From contig JAHEJP010000011.1 in the NCBI GenBank assembly GCA_024638855.1, positions 1-32,984 of the forward strand: 32,984 nucleotides of DNA. Reading direction: 5' to 3'. Positions 8,762 to 17,761 of the stretch are shown here, one piece after another. A model generated the notes under the pieces. That model had not been told where the DNA came from and searched no databases. It saw nothing but the letters and a program-made list of their open reading frames with translations. Both the position numbers and the translations under genes were made by a program. The DNA is from Chloroflexota bacterium (lineage in GTDB: Bacteria > Chloroflexota > Anaerolineae > Promineifilales > Promineifilaceae). The stretch's first letter is position 1, and the number at the start of each line of letters is the position of its first letter.

Positions 8762-9727
8762 TTAGTAATGGCGGTACCAACCATTTTCAATAACCAATTG
8801 TGGCCAGAAGCTCGTCCAGGAGCGGGCGTGCTCGGCGATTATTGTTCCAAGGCGATGCATGCGTTCCCTGGCTGTGGTTTCTAAAAATTCAGCTCGCGAA
8901 TCACCTTTCCAATCGACGGCCTCTTGCCACACCCCCCGACCAACCATCACGCCGCTGGCTCCGGCCCGGCAAGCCGCTTGTGTTTGCCGTTCGAACTCTT
9001 CAAAAGTGACGCCAGCGCTCAATAACACCCAGGGTACGGAACTGGCTTCTGAAAGTTCAGAACAGGCTTCCGCCCAGATATCCTCGTTTGGTTCCTGGCC
9101 AATACTCAGAGGAAACTCGGCTTTTAGTACGTCAACCCCAAGGGGCGTCAGCCGCCTGGCAGTTTCGATGACCACCTTGCGCTTAGTCGCCGAAGGTAGC
9201 TTTTTAACGGCCGGGTCCAGGGAAAAGGACAGAGGTTCCAAAAAGAAGGGGATATCACATTGCCGGCAACTTGCCGCTACCTGACGGACCAGCCTTTCCT
9301 GATCACTGGCATTAGGTGATTGGGGATGATAGTAGAGTAGCAGCTTAACGGCCGAAGCGCCCATACGAGCGATCTTCTCCACATCCCAACCGGGCAGAAT
9401 CTGACTCTCCCGCGCGGAGGTATCGCCTTCATAACCGGTCTTTTCAATAGCGACAACCAGGCCGACCTGCCCGGGCAAGGCACCAACCACCACTACCTGG
9501 GCTGCGCCATATTCGGGGTCGAGCAAAACGGCCGAAGCGCTGGGGGCCAGCGCGCCGACAACCTGTTGTTTAAAGTGGACCATTTTCTGGTAGGGTACTC
9601 TATCAGGCGCTTGTGGATCTAAGCATCGACGCAAGTTACCCCGATGGTCCATGGCCAAAATGACGAAATGACCACCGTCCGTGGCACATTGTTGCAACCG
9701 GCGAATCTTGCCTATGGAGTCGCTCAT
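8762..9727 (-). CDS. lacD: Class I tagatose-1,6-bisphosphate aldolase, LacD type
   Basis: This 321-residue TIM-barrel aldolase belongs to the LacD/YihT family. It has the LacD signatures LLDPEYG (68-74) and EKTGY (95-99), VKLLLYYHP with Lys128, FFLEPLSF (161-168), VDVLKAEFPL with the predicted Schiff-base Lys202, and VLLSAGV. LacD cleaves tagatose-1,6-bisphosphate to glyceraldehyde-3-phosphate and dihydroxyacetone phosphate, and some members accept related ketose bisphosphates. EKTGY and LDPEYG match LacD better than sulfofructose-phosphate aldolase YihT. It starts 9 nt after the GH4 gene ends; the ribosome site is weak. With kinase 1 and GatZ it forms a tagatose module. The substrate assignment is inference from family and context. 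Confidence 0.85.
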   Translation of the reverse strand: MSDSIGKIRRLQQCATDGGHFVILAMDHRGNLRRCLDPQAPDRVPYQKMVHFKQQVVGALAPSASAVLLDPEYGAAQVVVVGALPGQVGLVVAIEKTGYEGDTSARESQILPGWDVEKIARMGASAVKLLLYYHPQSPNASDQERLVRQVAASCRQCDIPFFLEPLSFSLDPAVKKLPSATKRKVVIETARRLTPLGVDVLKAEFPLSIGQEPNEDIWAEACSELSEASSVPWVLLSAGVTFEEFERQTQAACRAGASGVMVGRGVWQEAVDWKGDSRAEFLETTARERMHRLGTIIAEHARSWTSFWPQLVIENGWYRHY

Positions 9728-9736
9728 CGATGCATC

Positions 9737-11047
9737 TCACAAGTTTAGAAAACCGGGCAAATAATCCCGTTGGGCCTCGGCCATTTCGTCAAACATCTGC
9801 CGGATTTCTTCAAGGGAACAAACAGCCGCCGTCAGCGGATCAATCATCAGGGCATGGACGGCCGCCTCACGATCTTCTTCCAAGACGGACGTGGCCACTA
9901 AATCGTGGAAGGCCATATGCTGGGCGTCCAGAGTAGCAAGATGCGTCGGTAACGACCCAAAGTGGGTCGGTTGCACCCCTTTTTTGTCAACCAGACAGGC
10001 CACTTCCACGATGCCATCCTGTGGTAGATTGTTTATTAGCCCATTATTGAGCACGTTGCCGTAAATGACAGCGGGCACGCCAGTTTCCATCGCTTCGATA
10101 ATGATTGATGCAAACTCCTCCCCGCGTTCCATTTCATATTCTTGTTTGCCTGCCAGATAGTCGCGCAGATACTGTGCCGATTCCTCTAACCAGGAAGGCC
10201 AATTGTTTGCATAGAATCCGCTTTCGCCAACATAACCGCTGCGATCATATTTCTTGACTAAATCAGGACGCTTGCGGAAATAAGGGACATATTCAGAATC
10301 GTGGCCGCTGCCTTCTGTGCAAAAAGCGCCAAGATGTTTCACGAATTCAAAACGTACTGGGTCTTGGTCATAAACCTCAGGATCCCGAGCTTTTCTAAGT
10401 AATAGCGGATAAAGATCCTGCCCATCCCGTTCAAGCTCCACAAACCAGGCCAAGTGATTGATCCCTGCGGCACGCCAGTCCATCGATTCATAAGCAATCC
10501 CGAGGTAATTGGCCAACGTGTGGGATGTATGTTGGATGGAATGGCATAAGCCCACGATAGGCAAGTTTGATATGCGTACGCCCGTCAACACGGTCAGCGA
10601 CATGGGATTGGTGAAGTTCATGACCAGGCTGTCCGGCGCCAGGCGTTCAATATCGGCCAAGATATCTATCCAGTCAGGCAGGGTGCGCAACGCCTTGAAC
10701 AGTCCACCTGGGCCGATGGTATCGCCAATGCATTGGTCGACACCATATTTGAGGGGGATCTCATAATCATGGCGCACATTTTCGCGCCCCGCCACTTCAA
10801 TTGTGTTGACGATATAGTCACTGCCTGGCAACATTTTGGAGCGATCGATACTTGCTTCGACCGTCCAATTTTGGCCACTCTGGGCGATCAAAGCTTCGGC
10901 CGCCTGGTGGGCCAGTTCCAATCGTCCGGCATGGATATCGACAAGAGAGAAAATACCACTCTCTAATGCAGGCGTTGCCAGCACATCGCGTATGATCTCA
11001 GTCGAAAATACGGCACTTCCAGCGCCGATGATGGTTACTTTGGTCAT
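9737..11047 (-). CDS. GH4 glycosidase, alpha-galactosidase (MelA)-like
   Basis: This 436-residue glycoside hydrolase family 4 protein has the NAD-binding start VTIIGAGSAVF, the NFTNP motif (144-148), the metal/catalytic signature CHS (Cys168-His169) and AGINHLAW with His198. GH4 enzymes use NAD+, Mn2+ and a redox elimination mechanism. The CHS signature and the AGINH context resemble the alpha-galactosidase MelA subgroup rather than the 6-phospho-glycosidases. No signal peptide is present, so it acts on an imported glycoside, consistent with the ABC and MFS transporters of the locus. A good AAGGAG ribosome site lies before the ATG; it is 47 nt after the AKR gene. Glucuronidase or another GH4 specificity remains possible. 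Confidence 0.88.
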   Translation of the reverse strand: MTKVTIIGAGSAVFSTEIIRDVLATPALESGIFSLVDIHAGRLELAHQAAEALIAQSGQNWTVEASIDRSKMLPGSDYIVNTIEVAGRENVRHDYEIPLKYGVDQCIGDTIGPGGLFKALRTLPDWIDILADIERLAPDSLVMNFTNPMSLTVLTGVRISNLPIVGLCHSIQHTSHTLANYLGIAYESMDWRAAGINHLAWFVELERDGQDLYPLLLRKARDPEVYDQDPVRFEFVKHLGAFCTEGSGHDSEYVPYFRKRPDLVKKYDRSGYVGESGFYANNWPSWLEESAQYLRDYLAGKQEYEMERGEEFASIIIEAMETGVPAVIYGNVLNNGLINNLPQDGIVEVACLVDKKGVQPTHFGSLPTHLATLDAQHMAFHDLVATSVLEEDREAAVHALMIDPLTAAVCSLEEIRQMFDEMAEAQRDYLPGFLNL

Positions 11048-11094
11048 AATTTCACTCCTTCGAATCTGGTGATTTGATGGTTACACTCCTGGTT

Positions 11095-12066
11095 TTAAGC
11101 AGGCCAGATCTTACGCCCAGCGCCAGGTGGCGTCACAGCGTCGATCTGAGCCATTTCATCTGCGGTCAAAGCCGGCAGTAGTGCCGCTCTTAGATTATCT
11201 TGCAGCTGGGTTGTCGTCTTTGCCCCCGGGATAACGGTGCTAACGGCCGGATGGGCCAGGGTAAATTGTAGTGCCAATTGGGCCAGCGTCCGTTCCTGAG
11301 CCAGGGATTTGAGCTGCTCTACTTTGGCCAGGTCTGCCAGGAAGATCTGGTGTTCGTCTGGATCATCAATCCAGCGCTGGCGAAAATCACCGGCCGTAAA
11401 GTTCGAACCGGCGCTAAATTTACCGCTTAAGATCCCCATAGCTAATGGCCCCCGGATGATAACGCCAATATCATTCTGTCGACAGTAGGGCAGGATATCT
11501 TTTTCCGGGGTGCGGTTGAGGATGCTGTAATCAATTTGCAGGGTGGCACAGTTGCCATCCCCGGCAAAGGCTTGTAGATAGTCAAAATCACTGGTGCTGA
11601 CGCCGTAGGCGCGTACTTTGCCCTCTTGCTGTAGTCTCTGAAATCCTTCCAGAAAAATCTCCATCGTTGGATCCTGGAAAGAAATGTGACTCTGAATGAC
11701 ATCCAGATAGTCGGTTTGCAAGCGGCGCAGGTTGCTTTCCACGCCGGCAATCAGCTTGGAAACGCTGGTGTAAGCGGTCATCTGCTGCGCCTCATCAAAC
11801 CCTTGCCAGCCGATCTTGGAGGCCACGACGAAGCGTGCCCGCCGGCCACGCATTGCTTTTCCCAGCAACGATTCGCTGTGACCATCGCCATAGACATCGG
11901 ACGTATCGAAGAAGGTGATACCAGCATCCAATGCTGCGGCGATGGTGTCCAGCGATTCCTTATCATCAGTGACCCCCCACTCATCGCCGCCGACGGCCCA
12001 CAACCCCAGGCCGATGGTTGTTACTTCGATCCCGCTTTTGCCGAGCTTACGTTTCTCCACATTCAT
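11095..12066 (-). CDS. Aldo/keto reductase
   Basis: This 323-residue AKR barrel carries the full catalytic tetrad: Asp54 and Tyr59 (FFDTSDVYG), Lys84 (VASKIG) and His127 (QSHIS). A C-terminal NADP-binding stretch (STVIPGAKT) is present. Such enzymes reversibly reduce aldehydes, ketoses or keto-sugars with NADPH. The leader MNVEKRKLGKSG is typical of the AKR11/12-like sugar group. It lies 9 nt downstream of PfkB kinase 2 with AAAAGGAT as ribosome site, and before the GH4 glycosidase. In this operon it probably handles an oxidised or aldehyde sugar intermediate; the exact substrate is unknown. Confidence 0.92.
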   Translation of the reverse strand: MNVEKRKLGKSGIEVTTIGLGLWAVGGDEWGVTDDKESLDTIAAALDAGITFFDTSDVYGDGHSESLLGKAMRGRRARFVVASKIGWQGFDEAQQMTAYTSVSKLIAGVESNLRRLQTDYLDVIQSHISFQDPTMEIFLEGFQRLQQEGKVRAYGVSTSDFDYLQAFAGDGNCATLQIDYSILNRTPEKDILPYCRQNDIGVIIRGPLAMGILSGKFSAGSNFTAGDFRQRWIDDPDEHQIFLADLAKVEQLKSLAQERTLAQLALQFTLAHPAVSTVIPGAKTTTQLQDNLRAALLPALTADEMAQIDAVTPPGAGRKIWPA

Positions 12067-12075
12067 ATCCTTTTA

Positions 12076-13029
12076 TTATGCTTGTTCCCGGGCAGTCTGA
12101 GCCAGGAAGGCCTCTATCTGCTGGACCGCAGGCGCGCCTTCCATAGGCCCTTGCCGGGTAACAGCCAACGCGCCGGCAGTATTGGCAAATCTGGCCACAC
12201 GCTCCAAATCCCAGCCAGAGTTGAGACCTAAAATAAAAGCGGCATTGAAACAGTCACCGGCACCGGTTGGATCTACTTCATCGACTATAAAGCCCGGCAC
12301 GTCCAGTTTAGCTTTTTGGGTGATAACCGTGCAACCTTGGGTTGCGCGCTTCAAGACCACGATGCCCTGCTTTTCAGCGAGCAATATCTGAGCAGCATGG
12401 CAATCATCATTGGCACCAGTCAGTGAACGAGCTTCTTCAGCTGTTGGTAGAATCAAATCGGCCACCTCTAAATATGGCGCTAGTGCCTGGCGAGCCTCGA
12501 CTGGCGGCATCAATTCTGGCCGCAGGTTGGGATCCAGGCTGAGGCGTCCGCCAGCTGCCAGGGTTAATTCTAAGGCTTTGAAACAAGCTGCTCGTCCGGC
12601 TTCGCCTAGTGCCAGAGCGGAACCAGAGAGATGTAGCCATTGGACGCCGGAAAAATAATCTGCCGCCAGATAATCGAGGCTGATGACGCTGCTGGCCGAA
12701 TGACGCAGGTGAAAAACAAATTCGCGGACGCCAGACTCGGTGTAACCGACAAATGCCATGCCAGTGCTTCGGCCGGGCACAATTCGTAGGCCGGCGGTAT
12801 CAACGTTATCTTGGGTCAATTGGGCCTGGAGCAGCCGGCCGAAAGCGTCGTCGCCAACGCCACCGATGAAGGCGCTCGCCAGCCCTAACCTGGCTGCCGC
12901 GACGGCAAAAATGGCCGGGGCGCCGCTGGCAAAAGGGCCGAGGAATTCGCCTGGCAAATCCAGAGGCTGATCCCGGTCCGGCCGCATAATTTCAACGAGC
13001 GCTTCGCCAACGGTTATGACGTCAAACAT
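12076..13029 (-). CDS. PfkB-family sugar kinase (2), 2-keto-3-deoxygluconate kinase-like
   Basis: This is a 317-residue ribokinase-fold protein with VITVGEALVEIMRP at the start, GGVGDDAFG (56-64), LSLDPNLRPELM (163-174) and DPTGAGDCFNAAF (253-265) with base Asp259. The GEALVEI and DPNLRP features fit fructokinase/KDG-kinase-like members. The ATG at 13029 is preferred over the upstream extension because a GAGGCG ribosome site precedes it and it starts 1 nt after the SDR stop. Downstream AKR follows by 9 nt. Together with the DHDPS-family aldolase it could serve a keto-deoxy-sugar branch (inference). It is distinct from kinase 1, with which it shares only the fold motifs. Confidence 0.87.
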   Translation of the reverse strand: MFDVITVGEALVEIMRPDRDQPLDLPGEFLGPFASGAPAIFAVAAARLGLASAFIGGVGDDAFGRLLQAQLTQDNVDTAGLRIVPGRSTGMAFVGYTESGVREFVFHLRHSASSVISLDYLAADYFSGVQWLHLSGSALALGEAGRAACFKALELTLAAGGRLSLDPNLRPELMPPVEARQALAPYLEVADLILPTAEEARSLTGANDDCHAAQILLAEKQGIVVLKRATQGCTVITQKAKLDVPGFIVDEVDPTGAGDCFNAAFILGLNSGWDLERVARFANTAGALAVTRQGPMEGAPAVQQIEAFLAQTAREQA

Positions 13030-13030
13030 C

Positions 13031-13747
13031 TCAAAACGCCTCTGCCCGCGGCCAGACAACTATCTCGGTCACGATGGCGTGGGGTGGTAGGGTGACGGCC
13101 TGGAAAGCCAGTTCGGCGACATCTTCGCCGCTCAGCATATCCTTCTCCCAGGTTTGGGGTCCGCTGCCGCCCAGGTAGGTATTGACCTGACCCGGGCAGA
13201 CGGCCGTCACCCGGACCCCGGTCGTTCTTAGCTCCTTGGCCAGCGCTTCGTTGAAGCCTAAAAGCGCAAATTTGCTGGCACAATAGAGTGTTCCCTCCGG
13301 ATAGGTCCAGCGGCTGGAAGTCGAGGCGATATTGACGATATGCCCGTTTCCTCGCTCGATCATCTGCGGTAATACGGCCTGGGTTAGCAGAAATACAGCC
13401 CGCATATTCACACAGAACATCTCATCGTACTGATCCAGGGTCAGTTCGGTAACCGGCGCCCAAAAGCCGATGCCGGCGTTGTTGATCAGGATGTCGATAC
13501 GGCCGAATTGTTCAAATGCTTGTCGGGCCAGGACCTCAATTTGAGCCGGGTCTCGCAAATCTGTCGGCATGATCAGGCAGCCTCGTCCCATCGCCCGGAT
13601 CTCAGATCCCAACTCTTGAAGCTCCTCGCGATTACGGGCGACAATAACCAGATCTGCGCCCGCCCTTGCGAAGCGAAGGGTGATAGCCCGGCCGATACCC
13701 CGGCTGGCGCCTGTAACCAGTACAATTTTGTCATCCAATTGTGTCAT
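13031..13747 (-). CDS. SDR-family oxidoreductase
   Basis: This 238-residue classical short-chain dehydrogenase has TGASRGIG (12-19) for NAD(P), NNAG (89-92), a Ser in IASTSS near 142-145 and the catalytic Tyr155/Lys159 pair (YCASK). The ATG at 13747 has GGAGG 8 nt upstream and overlaps the last 17 nt of the MFS transporter gene; an earlier Met at 13762 lacks this spacing. The kinase 2 gene follows after 1 nt. The coenzyme-site residue after the second strand is Arg (VARNRE), which favours NADP(H). The substrate is probably a sugar, polyol or keto acid of the pathway (inference). Confidence 0.9.
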   Translation of the reverse strand: MTQLDDKIVLVTGASRGIGRAITLRFARAGADLVIVARNREELQELGSEIRAMGRGCLIMPTDLRDPAQIEVLARQAFEQFGRIDILINNAGIGFWAPVTELTLDQYDEMFCVNMRAVFLLTQAVLPQMIERGNGHIVNIASTSSRWTYPEGTLYCASKFALLGFNEALAKELRTTGVRVTAVCPGQVNTYLGGSGPQTWEKDMLSGEDVAELAFQAVTLPPHAIVTEIVVWPRAEAF

Positions 13748-14945
13748 CTCCGATGCCTCCAACGGTTATTGGCGCTGCTTCTTTCTTGGCGGCATCACGA
13801 CTGAACAGGGTAAAAACCACTAACCCCAGCAATGCAGCTATCGCTGCCCAACGAAACATAGCCACTGCACCAAGTTCATCATATAGAATGCCGCCTATCA
13901 ATCCTCCAGCGATGCCGCCTAAGCCCAATAAAACACCCGAAAACAAACCCTGGGCCGTCGCCCCAAACCCATCAGGGGCCATGCTGTAAGCGTAAGAGAC
14001 GCCCGCCACCCACATGCCTGAGAAGGTTAGCCCATGTAAGAGCTGCACTGCCAGAAACATCCGTGGATCGGGAACAATCGTATAGGCCAGCGCTCTCACA
14101 ACATAAGCTGATAGGGCGATGAGCATCAACCCTCGGGCTCCCCAGCGATTGAGTAAACGATTTGAATAAAACAAAATCGGCAACTCACTGATGGTGGCGA
14201 AGGTCAAGGCAAGGCCCATCAGCGTTTTGCTTGCCCCCAGATCGTTCATATAGAGAAATAAAAAATTGCTGACAATTGCCATGCACATGCCGCTAATAAA
14301 GACGACCGCCAGAAATAGCAGCCACTGCCTGTTGTCGATGATCAGGCGCAGGCCGCTCCAGAATGGTTGTTGGGCTGACGTTTCACGAATGGGCAGAAAC
14401 CAAGCCACGACCAGGCCAGCCAGCATCAGGGCGATATAACCGTAAAAGGACCACTGAATACCACTACGCTCGATTAGCCAACCGATCAACGGCGCTGAAA
14501 CACCCCAGCCAATGGCACCCCATAGGCGTATCCGGCCGTATAAATTTCGTTGCTCTGCCAACCAATCCATCGTCGAAGCATCAACTAAGGGCATGATTGG
14601 AGCGGCGAAGAAGGCGTAAACGGCGACCATGGGGATGATCCAGGCGAAGGCCGTCGTTCTAGAGAAGAGATAAACGGCAACAAGCGCGCCAGCTATGGCG
14701 ATCATGAGCAGGCGTTTGTGCTGCTTTGTCGTATCGGCTGCGGCTCCCCACAAAGGAGCGCTCATGAGTATGATAAACGGCGGAATAGCAGCTAGAAAAC
14801 CGATCTTTCGGCCAGAGAAACCTAGCTGCTCATAATAGATGACTAGAAACGGTATCAGAGCAGCGGCCGCAGCATAATACAGAAAGTAAAATGATTTGGT
14901 TGCTTCTGTGGAGTGGTTGCTTGACCAGCCCTCAAGTCGAGCCAT
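13731..14945 (-). CDS. MFS transporter, sugar/nucleoside symporter-like
   Basis: This 404-residue membrane protein has about 12 hydrophobic segments. It begins with ATKSFYFLYYAAAAALIPFL and has the loop-2/3 pattern GAAADTTKQHKR. The layout is close to the LacY/NupG-like MFS_1_like group, which co-transports sugars or nucleosides with protons. The ATG at 14945 is 19 nt after the molybdenum-subunit stop, with GAGG about 12 nt upstream; a longer frame to 15044 runs inside the preceding gene and is rejected. It sits between the molybdenum hydroxylase and the SDR, so it may import the substrate or export an oxidised product. The direction of transport cannot be read from the sequence. Confidence 0.88.
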   Translation of the reverse strand: MARLEGWSSNHSTEATKSFYFLYYAAAAALIPFLVIYYEQLGFSGRKIGFLAAIPPFIILMSAPLWGAAADTTKQHKRLLMIAIAGALVAVYLFSRTTAFAWIIPMVAVYAFFAAPIMPLVDASTMDWLAEQRNLYGRIRLWGAIGWGVSAPLIGWLIERSGIQWSFYGYIALMLAGLVVAWFLPIRETSAQQPFWSGLRLIIDNRQWLLFLAVVFISGMCMAIVSNFLFLYMNDLGASKTLMGLALTFATISELPILFYSNRLLNRWGARGLMLIALSAYVVRALAYTIVPDPRMFLAVQLLHGLTFSGMWVAGVSYAYSMAPDGFGATAQGLFSGVLLGLGGIAGGLIGGILYDELGAVAMFRWAAIAALLGLVVFTLFSRDAAKKEAAPITVGGIGDDTIG

Positions 14946-14964
14946 TTGAAATATTTTGCCTCGC

Positions 14965-17280
14965 CTAATCTTCGCTATTAACGCGGTGAAGTGCTCGCCA
15001 GATCCGTTCTGGCGTGATGGGTAAATCACAAACTCTAGCGCCAATGGCCGCAGTGACAGCGTTGGCGACGGCGGCTACAGCCGGAACCATTGGCGGTTCG
15101 CCAACCAGTTTTGCTCCATAAGGACCATCGCCACCGGGCACTTCCACAATAATTGTATCAATCATGGGTACATCGCCCGCTGTTGGCATGCGGTAATCAA
15201 GCAAGCTGGGATTACGAACCTGACCTTCCTGATCGTAAAGCAGCTCTTCCCACAGGGCCATACTGATCGATTGGGTGACGCCACCCTGCATTTGCCCCTC
15301 GATTAGAAGGGGGTTAATGGCTTTGCCAACATCTTGGGCAACCGCGAGATGATTCACATTAACCTTCCCTGTTCGTGGATTTACCGTAACGTCGGCGATG
15401 CAGGCAGCATAACCAGGTGCCCGTTGACGCTGGGGCGCCGATCCCTGGCCAACCAGGGGACCATATTCCGCGAACCACTGGGTACCCAACTGGTATAGCG
15501 TTTCGAAGGCATGGCGCTTACTCGGTTGAGCTAATAAGTACACACCCTTTTCATCAACACCTAGTTCGTTTTCGTTCACCTGGAAATCATGGGCCACATA
15601 ATGAAATATTTTTGCTCGCAGATCGAGGGCAGCCTCCTTCACCGCCGCTCCCATCGCATAAATCGTTTGGCTTCCGGCACTCATGGGTGCAAAAGGCGCG
15701 AAATCGGGGCTGGCCTTGCTGATCACAACTTGATCGTAAGAGGTCCCAATGGCGTCAGCGGCGATTTGGGCCAGGCTGGTAAAGGATCCGCTCAGGTCGA
15801 CGGTTCCAAGAACAATGCGAATTTGCCCACCGGCATCGAGGATGGCCAGAGCTCCGGCCGGCCCCGTACCGCCGGCCCAACTGCCCAATGCCAGGCCGCG
15901 ACCATGTAATAAGCCATCGACGCCTAATCGTTCATAGGCCGGTTGAGTCCAGGCAGGGTGTTTGGCGAGGGCAGCAAGCACCTCTTCGGCCCCAATTGGC
16001 GACTGTGGTTCCATGTTCGTCAAGGGATCCCCTTTGCGAATCACATTCTGTTGGCGGAAGCTCATCGGGTTGATTCCCAGGCGGTGGGCCAATTCATCGA
16101 TGTGAGACTCGATGGCAAAGGAGAGGTTAGGAGATCCGGGCGCTCGATAGGAGGTGACGCTGGCTTTATTGGTCAAAACTTCCCGGCCGCGTAAATGCCA
16201 GGCCTGAAAGCGATAGTTGTCCCGCAATGTGGCGGTGATGTTGCTCATGATCCAGCCAGTCGGAAAGGCGCCGGCATCCACCAGGATGTCCGCTTCCACG
16301 GCTGTCAAGGAACCATCTTGCGTGGCACCGGCTTTGAGCCGTATCAGCGAACAAGGAGCAGGGTTGGCGCCAATTAACTCCTCCTGCCGGGTCAATACCA
16401 GCTGGACGGGGCGCCCGGCTTTCTTGGCCAAGAGCACAGCCAGGGGGGCGAAAATGCCTTCTCCTTTGCCACCAAATCCGCCCCCGATTTCGGTCGAATT
16501 GAGGGTAATTTTGCCATGGGGCATACCCAGAGTTTCGGCGATGAGGTTGCGGGCGTCGAAGGCCCCTTGAACGCATTCCCAAACGGTCACATGATCCGGC
16601 CGGTCCCAATGAGCCGTGACCGCATGGGGCTCGATATAGCCTTGGTGAACCGTGGGCACGGTATAAGAATACTCGACGATCGCATCTGATTGGGCAAAGG
16701 CTGATTCCAAATCCCCATGAGAGAAAACATTCTCATCGGCGACGTTGGGCGATCGATCGATTTCTTCATCAGATCCGGCCGAGTTTTTATCAGTGATGAT
16801 GACCTGAGTATGTGCTGTGCTATCGCCGGAAGCGGTTGCGCTGCCATGCATCACAGGTACACAATCCGGCCGCAATGCTTCCTCGAACGAATGAACTACC
16901 GGCAGAAGCTGGTACGTCACTTCAATGAGATCTAATGCTTCTTCAGCAGTGGCCAAATCGTCGGCAGCGACGGCAGCTATTGCCTGCCCGGCAAAGACCG
17001 CGAACCGTCGTGCCAGAAAACCATGAAAGCGGGAGGCTGGATTGTAAACGGCAGTATCTGGAACGTCGGACGCCGTGATTACGGCTCGCACGCCAGGTAA
17101 GGTTTCAGCCTTGGAGGTATCTATAGCCAATATCTCGGCGTGCGCGTGGGGGCTGGGTAGAAATTTACCCACTATCAACCCAGGCAACTTGATGTCGGCG
17201 GCAAAGATGGCCTGACCGCGAACTTTTTCCATGGCGTCGATGCGAGGTAAGGATTGACCGACGGCTTTTTTATCGGCCAT
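14965..17280 (-). CDS. Molybdenum hydroxylase large subunit (xanthine dehydrogenase/CO dehydrogenase family)
   Basis: This 771-residue molybdopterin-cytosine-dinucleotide-binding subunit starts with the ab-domain text IDAMEKVRGQAIFAADIKLPG and has GGGFGGKGEG (266-275) for the Mo cofactor, Gln238 in VQGAFDARN at the usual cofactor position, YRAPGSPN where the family has YRGAGRPE, and a C-terminal GEPP with the likely catalytic Glu728. It lacks the Cys-based active loop (AYRCSFR) of true CO dehydrogenase, so aldehyde or N-heterocycle oxidation is expected. A GGAGGAG site precedes the ATG, which overlaps the small-subunit stop by 11 nt. No maturation chaperone gene is nearby. In a sugar operon it may oxidise an aldose or aldehyde (inference). 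Confidence 0.92.
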   Translation of the reverse strand: MADKKAVGQSLPRIDAMEKVRGQAIFAADIKLPGLIVGKFLPSPHAHAEILAIDTSKAETLPGVRAVITASDVPDTAVYNPASRFHGFLARRFAVFAGQAIAAVAADDLATAEEALDLIEVTYQLLPVVHSFEEALRPDCVPVMHGSATASGDSTAHTQVIITDKNSAGSDEEIDRSPNVADENVFSHGDLESAFAQSDAIVEYSYTVPTVHQGYIEPHAVTAHWDRPDHVTVWECVQGAFDARNLIAETLGMPHGKITLNSTEIGGGFGGKGEGIFAPLAVLLAKKAGRPVQLVLTRQEELIGANPAPCSLIRLKAGATQDGSLTAVEADILVDAGAFPTGWIMSNITATLRDNYRFQAWHLRGREVLTNKASVTSYRAPGSPNLSFAIESHIDELAHRLGINPMSFRQQNVIRKGDPLTNMEPQSPIGAEEVLAALAKHPAWTQPAYERLGVDGLLHGRGLALGSWAGGTGPAGALAILDAGGQIRIVLGTVDLSGSFTSLAQIAADAIGTSYDQVVISKASPDFAPFAPMSAGSQTIYAMGAAVKEAALDLRAKIFHYVAHDFQVNENELGVDEKGVYLLAQPSKRHAFETLYQLGTQWFAEYGPLVGQGSAPQRQRAPGYAACIADVTVNPRTGKVNVNHLAVAQDVGKAINPLLIEGQMQGGVTQSISMALWEELLYDQEGQVRNPSLLDYRMPTAGDVPMIDTIIVEVPGGDGPYGAKLVGEPPMVPAVAAVANAVTAAIGARVCDLPITPERIWRALHRVNSED

Positions 17281-17761
17281 GGCTCAACTCCTCCGCCGCC
17301 AGTCGGACCGCTACAACGATTTTATGGTAGCCGGTACAGCGACACAGGTTGCCGGAGAGACCCATTCTAATTTCAGCTTCTGTCGGCTTGGGGTTCGTTT
17401 CCAGCAGGGCGATGGCAGTGAGCATCATGCCTGAGGTACAGAAGCCACACTGGAGCCCACCTTCACTTATAAAAGCAGCCTGAATTGGATGCAGATCGCC
17501 ATTATCGCTCAGCCCTTCCACCGTGAGGATATTTCGCCCATCAGCCTCGGCCGCCAGCATCAGGCAGGAGGAAATTGGTTCGCCATTCACCAATACAGTA
17601 CAGGCTCCACAGTGACCGGTGCTGCAGCCCTCCTTAGTGCCGCTCAGACCTGGCGTATCACGCAGAAATTCCAGCAAAGTTATATGGGGTTCGATGGCTG
17701 CCAGGACCGGCTTGCCATTCACAGTCACATTCAGATCGTAACTATTCACTTTATCGCTCAT
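17270..17761 (-). CDS. Molybdenum hydroxylase [2Fe-2S] small subunit
   Basis: This 163-residue protein has a plant-type ferredoxin domain with Cys46, Cys51, Cys54 and Cys66, and a helical second cluster domain with Cys105, Cys108, Cys140 and Cys142 (CGFC and CRC). It passes electrons from the Mo centre to FAD. The ATG at 17761 overlaps the end of the FAD-subunit gene by 11 nt, and its own stop overlaps the large-subunit start by 11 nt, so the three subunits are translationally coupled. An alternative start 5 codons upstream (17776) cannot be excluded. Sequence and gene order (FAD, FeS, Mo) match CoxMSL/CutBCA-like enzymes. Confidence 0.94.
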   Translation of the reverse strand: MSDKVNSYDLNVTVNGKPVLAAIEPHITLLEFLRDTPGLSGTKEGCSTGHCGACTVLVNGEPISSCLMLAAEADGRNILTVEGLSDNGDLHPIQAAFISEGGLQCGFCTSGMMLTAIALLETNPKPTEAEIRMGLSGNLCRCTGYHKIVVAVRLAAEELSHGR

